DNA of 5,003 nucleotides from Polaromonas sp. (GTDB taxonomy: Bacteria; Pseudomonadota; Gammaproteobacteria; Burkholderiales; Burkholderiaceae). Below the pieces are notes generated by a model, which ran no database searches, was not told where the DNA came from, and saw only the letters and a program-made list of their open reading frames with translations. Location of the stretch: contig PNMH01000166.1 of NCBI GenBank assembly GCA_013823505.1, positions 1 through 5,003 on the forward strand, given 5' to 3'. This document shows, in pieces, positions 1 to 5,003 of the stretch; within the stretch, counting starts at the first letter, position 1, and each line of letters starts with the position of its first letter. A program made the translations under genes and the position numbers.

Positions 1-849
1 GTGCTCCAGGTGCTTGTTCACCGTGCGGTGACTCATGCCCAGGATGTCGGCGATGTCGCGGTTGGTCTTGCCCTTGGCCAGCCACGACAGGACCTCGGTT
101 TCGCGTGGGGTCAGGGCGATTTCGCGCAGGCGCTGTGCGCCGGCGCTGTCTGGTGGCGTCAGCGTGAGCAGCAGCATGGATTCGCCCAGGCTGCCCTGGC
201 CCATGTTGCGCGCCAGCAGACGCCCCAAGCGGCCGAGATCGCGGGTGGCTTCGTTGCTGCGCAAGGCGCTGTCCAGCCATTCGCTGGCCCGGGCGCCGGA
301 CTGGGCATCTGCGCCAAAGGCCACTTCCAGCCAGGCCACCGCCTGCGGTGAGCGCCAGGCCATGCGGCTCTGCGAGTCCAGCACCACGGTGCCCATGCCG
401 GCCACGTCCACCGCTTCCTGCGCCAGCCGCGTCACGCGCGCATTGCGCACGTGGGTGGCCAGGCGGGCCATCACCTCTGGAATGCGCAGCGGTTTGACCA
501 CGTAGTCCACACCACCGCTCGCAAAGCCGCGCAGGATCTGGTCGCTCTCGGACAGGCCGGTCATGAAGACGATGGGCACGTGTGACCAGGCCGGCATGGC
601 CTTGATGTGGCGGCACAGCGCGAAACCGTCCATGCCGGGCATCACGGCGTCCAGCAGCACACCGTCGGGGATGGCCACCTCGAAACGTTCCAGGGCTTCT
701 GACGCGTCGCGCGCGGCCAGCACCACGTAGCCCTCGGCCACCAGCGCATCGCCCAGCATGCGCAGGGTGTCGACCGCGTCGTCGACCACCAGGATCACGG
801 GCTGCGCGGCCTGAGATGGCGCCACAGTGAGGTCAGGCAGGGGTGTCAT
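1..849 (-). CDS. LuxR/NarL-type DNA-binding response regulator (3' end beyond window)
   Basis: This is a cytoplasmic transcription regulator, probably the output partner of the adjoining membrane kinase. The 283 visible codons run without a stop to the window edge. Residues ~17-135 form a receiver domain with the acidic pair D23/D24, phospho-acceptor D67 (in LLDAVMPGMDG), T97 and K119, so all the catalytic positions are present. Residues ~246-283 begin a LuxR-type helix-turn-helix (LTPRETEVLSWLAKGKTNRDIA, then the recognition helix SHRTVNKHLEH). Only about the last 25-35 residues should be missing. The ~100-residue middle (140-240) is unassigned; a stretch starting GMGTVVLD with AWRSPQAVAWL is faintly PAS-like. 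The ATG at 849 is chosen because it precedes the receiver domain by a normal distance. It lies inside the end of the kinase gene (17-base overlap) with only a weak purine-rich stretch before it, which suggests translational coupling. GTG codons 9 and 18 are less likely starts. The target is inferred to be the divergent urtA promoter. Confidence 0.93.
   Translation of the reverse strand, partial: MTPLPDLTVAPSQAAQPVILVVDDAVDTLRMLGDALVAEGYVVLAARDASEALERFEVAIPDGVLLDAVMPGMDGFALCRHIKAMPAWSHVPIVFMTGLSESDQILRGFASGGVDYVVKPLRIPEVMARLATHVRNARVTRLAQEAVDVAGMGTVVLDSQSRMAWRSPQAVAWLEVAFGADAQSGARASEWLDSALRSNEATRDLGRLGRLLARNMGQGSLGESMLLLTLTPPDSAGAQRLREIALTPRETEVLSWLAKGKTNRDIADILGMSHRTVNKHLEH
833..849 (-). other. 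17-base overlap of kinase stop and regulator start
   Basis: The kinase stop codon (bases 833-835) lies downstream of the response-regulator ATG (847-849), so the last codons of one gene are read in a second frame as MTPLPD of the next. This indicates one transcript and probable translational coupling, which would keep the two signalling partners at a fixed ratio. The overlap is read directly from the sequence; the coupling is inferred. Confidence 0.85.
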
Positions 850-3800
850 CTTCAGTGAGTTCCGCGGTGTCCCTGAGGTACTCGATCAGGGTTTGAAAGT
901 CAAAGCGGTCCGCGCACGACTGCAGCAGCGCCAGCGTGGCGGCGTGTGCGGGCTCGGCGGTCTGGGCTTGCCACAGGCGTTGGCGCAGCGCGGCGGCCTG
1001 CCCCTGGCGCGCCAGGCGCTGCAGTTCCTCGCGCAGGTCTTCGGGCAGCGGCAGGCCGGTGACGCGGTGGCGCACAAAACTCACGGGTGCGGTGGCCGGC
1101 GCCTCTTCCGTCAGCCACTCCAGCGCCAATGCTCCCTGCAGCGCATCCAGCAGTTCCGACTCCATCATGGGTTTGGCCACAAAGCCCTGGCATTCCAGCC
1201 GGGTGAGCTCCTCGGGCCGGTTGTCGAACAGGTTGGCCGACACAAACACGATGGGCAGGGCCGAAGCCGGCAGCAGCTGGCGCACCGCGGCAGCGGTCTG
1301 CCAGCCATCGAGCCCGTCCATGGTGAGGTCGAGCAGCAGCAGGTCGGGCGGGTGCTGTTCGATGATCTCCAGGCATTCCTGCCCACTCGCGGCCTCGCGC
1401 ACCACAAAGCCCAGCGGCACCAGGATGCTGGCGAGCAATTGGCGGTGCAGCGGCTGGTCGTCCACCACCAGCAAGGTGCGGCGCGGCCCCAGGTAGCCAG
1501 TGACGGCGCGCAGGGTGGAGGGAATGGGCAGCGGGTGTTTGGGGTCGGAGACGATGGCGGGCAGGTACAGGCGCAGCGAGAAGGTGCTGCCGTGCCCCGG
1601 ACGACTCTTGAGTTGCAGTTCGCCGCCCATCATGTCGGTCAGCAGGTGGGTGATGGTCAGGCCCAGACCCGTGCCGGTGTCCAGCGCACGCCTACCGGCG
1701 CTGCCGCGCTCGAACGGCAGGAAGATGCGTGTCTGGTCTTGCGCCGCAATGCCGATGCCGGTGTCGATCACGTCGATGCGAGCCACCTGCTGGCGAAAGT
1801 CGAGCCTGAGCGTGACCTCGCCGCGGTCGGTGAAGCGCACGGCGTTGCTGAGCAGGTTGATCAGGATCTGGCGCAGCCGCTTGGCGTCGGCCCGCACCCA
1901 GGCGGGCAGCTCGCCCTCTTGCTGGACCACGAAGCGCAGGCCCTTGGCTTCGGCCTGCGGGCGGATCATGCGTTCCACGTCTTCGAGCAACTGACCCAGC
2001 GGCAGCGGCACGGGGTCGAGCTTGAGGCGGCCGGCCTCGATGCGCGCGAGGTCGAGCGAGCCGTCGATGAGCGCGTGCATGTGCTGGCCGCTGCGTTGCA
2101 TGGTGGCGATGGTCTCGCGCACCCACACCGAGATGTCGTTGTTCTTCAGGAGGATCTGCGCGTAACCCAGGATGCTGGTGAGCGGCGTGCGCAGCTCGTG
2201 TGTCATGCCGGCCACGTAGCGCGTCTTGGCTTGACTCGCGGCCTCGGCGCGGTCGCGTGCTGACTGCAGTTCGGCGTCGGTGCGCTGGTGGGCGTCGATC
2301 TCCAGCATCAGCAGCTGCGTCTGCCGCTCCGACTCGTCCTGCGCCATGCGGCGGCTGTCGGTGGTGAGCACCACCCACCACGAGCACACCGCGGCAAACA
2401 GCACCAGAAACGCGTAGATCTTGAGGAAGGGCGCGTGCAGCACCGCGCCCGGTGTGTGCAGGCTCTCCTGCACATAGACCATGCCGATCAGAAAGGCCGT
2501 GACCGCGCTGATGGTCAACCACACCACAACGAACTGGCCCGCGCGGAAATTCACCCGCACCGCCGTGCCCTTGGGCAACACGGCCACCAGCAACGCGCGC
2601 AGCTGGTCGGTGGCGCGCGAGTTCGTCTTGCAGCGGTCGTGGCAGCGCGATTCGAGTGAACAGCACAACGAACAAATGGGTGCGCGGTAGGCCGGGCAGT
2701 TGGCCATGTCTTCGCTCTCGAACTGGTTCTCGCACACCGCACAGCGCACCGCTTCGCCAGGTTTCCATTCCTTGGAAGGGACCCGTGCGAGGTAGTAGCG
2801 GCCCCGCGTGGCCCAGGCGATCAGCGGTGAGAGCACCAGCGCCAGGCCCAGCGCAATGAAAGGCGAAAAGGCAGCCGCCACTTCACCCATGACCCCCGCA
2901 TACGCCAGGCTGGCCACGATGGCAGCGATGATCATCGAGCCCATGCCCACCGGGTTGAAGTCGTACAGGTAGGCGCGGCGGAACTCGATGCCTTTGGGGC
3001 TCAGGCCCAGCGGTTTGTTGATGATGAGGTCGGCCACCAGCGCGCCCACCCAGGCGATGGCCACGTTGCTGTAGACGCCAAGCACTTTCTCGATGCCGGC
3101 GAACACGCCCAGCAGCATGAGCAGGGTGGCGATCGCCACGTTGAACATCAGCCACACCACGCGGCCCGGGTGGCTGTGCGTCACACGCGCGAAGAAGTTG
3201 GACCAGGCCAGCGAGCCCGCATAGGCGTTGGTCACGTTGATCTTGATTTGCGCCAGGATCACGAACACCACCGTCATGGCCACCGCCAGGCCCGGGTGGC
3301 CCACCGCTTCGGTGAAGCCGGCGAGGAACATCTGGGTGGGCTCGGTGGTGCGCTCGGGCGCCACCTCGAACTGCATGGCGGCGAACGCAAGAAAGGCGCC
3401 GCCGGCCATCTTGAGCATGCCCATGACGATCCAGCCCGGTCCGGGGATCAGCACCGCAGCCCACCACCGCCAGTGGTTCTGGCGCGTGCGCTCGGGCATG
3501 AAGCGCAGAAAGTCGACCTGCTCGCCGATCTGCACCACCAGCGAGAAGATCACCGCCGCCGCCGCGCCGAACATCAGCGGCTGGAACTCGTTGCTGCCCG
3601 AGCGTATGCCGCTCAGGCTGGAGAAATCGCGGTAGAGCTGCGGCTGCGAGAGCGCAATCCACACGAAGGGCAGCATCAGCAGGAACAGGTACAGCGGCTG
3701 GGTCCAGGCCTGAAGCCTCGAGATGAGCGTGATGCCCCGGATGGCCAGCGGAATGATCACCACCGCCGAGATCAGGTAGCACCAGGCCAGCGGCCAGTCG

Positions 3801-4258
3801 GTCGCCATCTGCAGCGCCAGCGCCATGATCGCCGCCTCGATCGCAAAGAAGATGAACGTGAACACCGCGTAGATCAGCGAGGTGATGGTCGAGCCCAGGT
3901 AGCCAAAGCCCGCGCCCCGGGTGAGCAGGTCCATGTCCAGCCCGTAGCGCGCGGCGTAGTAAGCGATGGGCAGGCTGGTGAAAAAGATCACCAGTCCCAC
4001 CACCAGGATCGCCCACATCGCGTTGCCGAAGCCGTAGTTCACCGCGATCGCGCCGCCAATGGCCTCCAGCGCCAGAAACGACAAAGAGCCAAACGCCGTG
4101 TTGGCCACGCGCCATTCGCTCCATTTGCGGAACGCTCGCGGCGTGTAGCGCAGGGCGTAGTCCTCCATGGTTTCGTCGGCCACCCACGAGTTGTATTCCC
4201 GGCGGAACCGGAAGATTTTTTGCGTGGCCACAGGCGTGGCGGACTCGGGGGAGGGCAT
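833..4258 (-). CDS. NCS1 transporter-like hybrid sensor histidine kinase
   Basis: This 1141-residue inner-membrane protein joins a transporter to a histidine kinase. Residues ~20-485 look like a complete NCS1 (cytosine/purine/allantoin permease) domain with about 12 helices. Recognisable family segments are [16 protein letters not shown] (25-40), [18 protein letters not shown] (341-358) and [22 protein letters not shown] (from 397). A cytoplasmic linker carries eight cysteines (506, 509, 521, 529, 532, 533, 539, 543). Two more helices follow (~575-596 and ~611-631) with only a short periplasmic turn, then a likely coiled coil (~635-680). The kinase core has phospho-acceptor H687 ([10 protein letters not shown]), N-box [10 protein letters not shown] (801-810), G1 DTGIGI (832-837), F-box FLPFE (846-850) and G2 GTGLGL (862-867). 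The receiver (~927-1045) has D933/D934, phospho-acceptor D977, S1007 and K1029. The helical tail (~1060-1141) is not an HPt domain. The start is the ATG at 4258, with no clear ribosome site; conserved NCS1 sequence begins soon after it. The kinase role is firm; the ligand and any transport activity are unknown. Confidence 0.95.
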   Translation of the reverse strand: MPSPESATPVATQKIFRFRREYNSWVADETMEDYALRYTPRAFRKWSEWRVANTAFGSLSFLALEAIGGAIAVNYGFGNAMWAILVVGLVIFFTSLPIAYYAARYGLDMDLLTRGAGFGYLGSTITSLIYAVFTFIFFAIEAAIMALALQMATDWPLAWCYLISAVVIIPLAIRGITLISRLQAWTQPLYLFLLMLPFVWIALSQPQLYRDFSSLSGIRSGSNEFQPLMFGAAAAVIFSLVVQIGEQVDFLRFMPERTRQNHWRWWAAVLIPGPGWIVMGMLKMAGGAFLAFAAMQFEVAPERTTEPTQMFLAGFTEAVGHPGLAVAMTVVFVILAQIKINVTNAYAGSLAWSNFFARVTHSHPGRVVWLMFNVAIATLLMLLGVFAGIEKVLGVYSNVAIAWVGALVADLIINKPLGLSPKGIEFRRAYLYDFNPVGMGSMIIAAIVASLAYAGVMGEVAAAFSPFIALGLALVLSPLIAWATRGRYYLARVPSKEWKPGEAVRCAVCENQFESEDMANCPAYRAPICSLCCSLESRCHDRCKTNSRATDQLRALLVAVLPKGTAVRVNFRAGQFVVVWLTISAVTAFLIGMVYVQESLHTPGAVLHAPFLKIYAFLVLFAAVCSWWVVLTTDSRRMAQDESERQTQLLMLEIDAHQRTDAELQSARDRAEAASQAKTRYVAGMTHELRTPLTSILGYAQILLKNNDISVWVRETIATMQRSGQHMHALIDGSLDLARIEAGRLKLDPVPLPLGQLLEDVERMIRPQAEAKGLRFVVQQEGELPAWVRADAKRLRQILINLLSNAVRFTDRGEVTLRLDFRQQVARIDVIDTGIGIAAQDQTRIFLPFERGSAGRRALDTGTGLGLTITHLLTDMMGGELQLKSRPGHGSTFSLRLYLPAIVSDPKHPLPIPSTLRAVTGYLGPRRTLLVVDDQPLHRQLLASILVPLGFVVREAASGQECLEIIEQHPPDLLLLDLTMDGLDGWQTAAAVRQLLPASALPIVFVSANLFDNRPEELTRLECQGFVAKPMMESELLDALQGALALEWLTEEAPATAPVSFVRHRVTGLPLPEDLREELQRLARQGQAAALRQRLWQAQTAEPAHAATLALLQSCADRFDFQTLIEYLRDTAELTEDDTPA

Positions 4259-4270
4259 GCCATGGACGCT

Positions 4271-4286
4271 AGCAAGAACCGTCCCC
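4271..4286 (-). promoter_or_regulatory. Candidate sigma-54 (RpoN) -24/-12 promoter for the kinase operon
   Basis: Read on the minus strand the element is GGGGACGGTTCTTGCT. Against the RpoN consensus TGGCACG-N4-TTGCW it matches ten of twelve defined positions, with the essential GG and GC exactly ten bases apart. Transcription would start near 4260, only about two bases before the kinase ATG. The message would then be essentially leaderless, which agrees with the absence of a Shine-Dalgarno sequence but is unusual. RpoN control would suit a nitrogen-scavenging system. A chance match cannot be excluded. Confidence 0.4.
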
Positions 4287-4305
4287 GACCACCAGACAGA
4301 CCCCC

Positions 4306-4321
4306 TACGTTATTTGACGTA
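4306..4321. promoter_or_regulatory. 7-2-7 inverted heptamer pair, candidate response-regulator operator
   Basis: The heptamer TACGTTA (4306-4312) faces the inverted heptamer TGACGTA (4315-4321, reading TACGTCA on the minus strand) across two bases. The arms match at six of seven positions. NarL-family regulators are known to bind TAC-beginning heptamers in this 7-2-7 inverted layout. The neighbouring response regulator has a LuxR/NarL-type DNA-binding domain, so this is the best candidate for its operator. The repeat is seen directly; binding is inferred. Confidence 0.55.
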
Positions 4322-4334
4322 TGGGCGCCATACG
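4318..4334. promoter_or_regulatory. Exact 7-3-7 inverted repeat, possible second operator
   Basis: CGTATGG (4318-4324) and CCATACG (4328-4334) are perfect inverted arms around GCG. The left arm shares the CGTA half-site of the 7-2-7 repeat, so TACG-type half-sites occur at 4306 (+), 4318-4321 (-) and 4331 (+) in alternating orientation. It may be an additional or alternative site for the same regulator, or a site for another dimeric protein. Confidence 0.45.
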
Positions 4335-4344
4335 GTGCTGTCCC

Positions 4345-4350
4345 TAGTCT
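4345..4350 (+). promoter_or_regulatory. Weak possible -10 element for urtA
   Basis: TAGTCT keeps the T, A and final T of a sigma-70 -10 box. No good -35 lies 16-18 bases upstream, where the 7-3-7 inverted repeat sits instead. If it is real, the start would be near 4357 and the 7-2-7 operator would be centred near -43, the usual spot for an activator contacting polymerase. A TTGACG at 4314-4319 resembles a -35 box but has no well-spaced partner. Tentative only. Confidence 0.2.
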
Positions 4351-4395
4351 TCAACCCAGTCGGCGCACCGCCGGTTTCACTGTCCCAACCGTCCC

Positions 4396-4400
4396 AGGAG
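4396..4400 (+). promoter_or_regulatory. Ribosome-binding site of urtA
   Basis: AGGAG lies six bases before the ATG at 4407. This strong, well-spaced Shine-Dalgarno sequence fixes the start codon of the substrate-binding protein. It contrasts with the two minus-strand genes, which lack one. Confidence 0.85.
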
Positions 4401-4406
4401 TCCACC

Positions 4407-5003
4407 ATGAAGCACCTCTCCGATCCCAACGCCGTCTCCCTTGAAACCCCGGAAGCCAGCCGCCGCCGCGTGCTGCAGATGCTGGGCGCCGCCGGCCTGG
4501 CTGGCCTGCCCACCTGGAGCTTCGGCCAGCCCACCGCCCAGGTGAACACGACCAAGCTGGCCGTGACCGACACCGAAGTCACCGTTGGTCAGTTGCACTC
4601 GTCCACCGGCACCATGGCCATTTCGGAGACCGGCTCCATCCAGGCCGAGCAGCTCGCCATCGACGAGATCAACGCGATGGGCGGCATCCTGGGTCGCAAG
4701 ATCAAGGTGATCAAGGAAGACGGCGCCTCCGACTGGCCCACCTTCGCCGAGAAGTCCAAGAAGCTGCTGATCAACGACCGCTGCGCCGCCGTGTTCGGCT
4801 GCTGGACCAGCGCTTCGCGCAAGGCCGTGTTGCCGGTCTTCGAAAAAGAAAACGGCCTGCTGTACTACCCGACCTTCTACGAAGGCCTGGAGCAGTCCAA
4901 GAACGTGATCTACACCGGGCAGGAAGCCACGCAGCAGATCCTGTACAGCCTGGACTGGGCGCAGAAAGAGAAGAAGGCCAAGAGCTTCTTCCTGATCGGC
5001 TCC
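4407..5003 (+). CDS. urtA: Urea-type ABC transporter substrate-binding protein (3' end beyond window)
   Basis: This is the periplasmic binding protein that would deliver urea, or a closely related short amide, to a UrtBCDE-type ABC importer. The 199 visible codons run open to the window edge, roughly the first half of a ~400-420-residue protein. The N-terminus has a Tat signal: SRRRVLQ at residues 18-24, then a hydrophobic stretch to about residue 35, with mature sequence likely from ~45. The ligand-binding fold follows with segments very characteristic of Urt[15 protein letters not shown] (62-75), [13 protein letters not shown] (104-116), [19 protein letters not shown] (129-147) and [14 protein letters not shown] (158-171). 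The ATG is supported by an AGGAG site six bases upstream. It is divergent from a sensor kinase/regulator pair that probably controls it. The main alternative is FmdD-type short-chain amide binding, a close relative; the unseen downstream genes (urt permeases, urease or an fmdA-type amidase) would decide this. Confidence 0.87.
   Translation, partial: MKHLSDPNAVSLETPEASRRRVLQMLGAAGLAGLPTWSFGQPTAQVNTTKLAVTDTEVTVGQLHSSTGTMAISETGSIQAEQLAIDEINAMGGILGRKIKVIKEDGASDWPTFAEKSKKLLINDRCAAVFGCWTSASRKAVLPVFEKENGLLYYPTFYEGLEQSKNVIYTGQEATQQILYSLDWAQKEKKAKSFFLIGS

Larger units (their letters stand above)
4259..4406. promoter_or_regulatory. Divergent intergenic control region, kinase / urtA
   Basis: These 148 bases separate the start codons of the minus-strand kinase and plus-strand urtA, so promoters for both transcripts should lie here. 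The half nearer the kinase holds a sigma-54-like element and two overlapping inverted repeats, described separately. The half nearer urtA (about 4350-4395) shows only a short GC-rich hairpin possibility (4361-4373) and the urtA ribosome-binding site. No small ORF or RNA gene is supported. Confidence 0.85.

Noticed and set aside
35..505. Plus-strand open frame of 156 codons at the left edge
   Set aside because: It is antisense to the response regulator, whose minus-strand frame shows complete receiver and LuxR motifs. The plus-strand product is S/R/A-rich with no domain.
827..2263. Long plus-strand open frame of 478 codons
   Set aside because: It lies wholly opposite the kinase and regulator genes. 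Its translation is low-complexity, rich in Q, H, R and G, with no domain, as expected from the antisense of GC-rich coding DNA.
2883..4187. Minus-strand open frame of 434 codons in another frame of the kinase
   Set aside because: It is an out-of-frame shadow of the NCS1 region. The translation is G/R/H-rich, while the true frame gives clear membrane helices and family motifs.
4325..4338. NtrC-like dyad GCGCC-ATAC-GGTGC upstream of the sigma-54-like element
   Set aside because: NtrC sites have GCACC and GGTGC arms five bases apart. Here the gap is four and one arm has a mismatch, and the bases overlap the better-supported 7-3-7 repeat.
4361..4373. Small GC hairpin CGGCG-CAC-CGCCG in the probable urtA leader
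   Set aside because: A five-base stem is common by chance at this GC content, has no following T-run, and cannot be called a terminator or riboswitch.
3170..4444. Plus-strand open frame of 424 codons running into the intergenic region
   Set aside because: It is antisense to the NCS1 part of the kinase, rich in H, R, Q and D, with no recognisable motif. It also overlaps the start of urtA in another frame.

Overview
The window is a GC-rich stretch of proteobacterial DNA. Its codon use and its close-packed regulator genes beside a urea-type ABC transporter suggest a betaproteobacterium of the Burkholderiales, probably Comamonadaceae-like. That placement is inferred from sequence style and recalled gene order, not from a search.

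Three genes are present. On the minus strand, a complete 1141-residue membrane histidine kinase (833-4258) is followed by a LuxR/NarL-type response regulator (849 down to the left edge, cut off inside its DNA-binding domain). The two reading frames overlap by 17 bases. On the plus strand, divergent from the kinase, lies the first 199 codons of a Tat-exported substrate-binding protein of the UrtA (urea) type (4407 to the right edge). No RNA gene, mobile element, CRISPR array or convincing terminator was seen.

The kinase is the notable protein. Its N-terminal ~485 residues are a full NCS1-type (cytosine/purine/allantoin permease-like) transporter. A cytoplasmic linker with eight cysteines follows, then two more membrane helices, a HisKA/HATPase core, a receiver domain and a C-terminal helical tail. 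It has no sizeable periplasmic sensor domain, so the transporter fold, the cysteine cluster or both are the likely signal input. It resembles CbrA-type kinases in plan, but with an NCS1 rather than an SLC5 transporter.

The 148-base divergent intergenic region (4259-4406) is rich in candidate control sites. A 7-2-7 inverted heptamer pair at 4306-4321 has the geometry recognised by NarL-type regulators, which fits the adjacent response regulator. An exact 7-3-7 palindrome at 4318-4334 shares a half-site with it. A good match to a sigma-54 -24/-12 promoter at 4271-4286 points towards the kinase gene. The working model, which is inference, is this: the transporter-like kinase senses a nitrogenous solute, the response regulator binds the intergenic heptamers, and the urea/short-amide uptake operon is switched on. 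Nitrogen limitation may raise kinase expression through RpoN.
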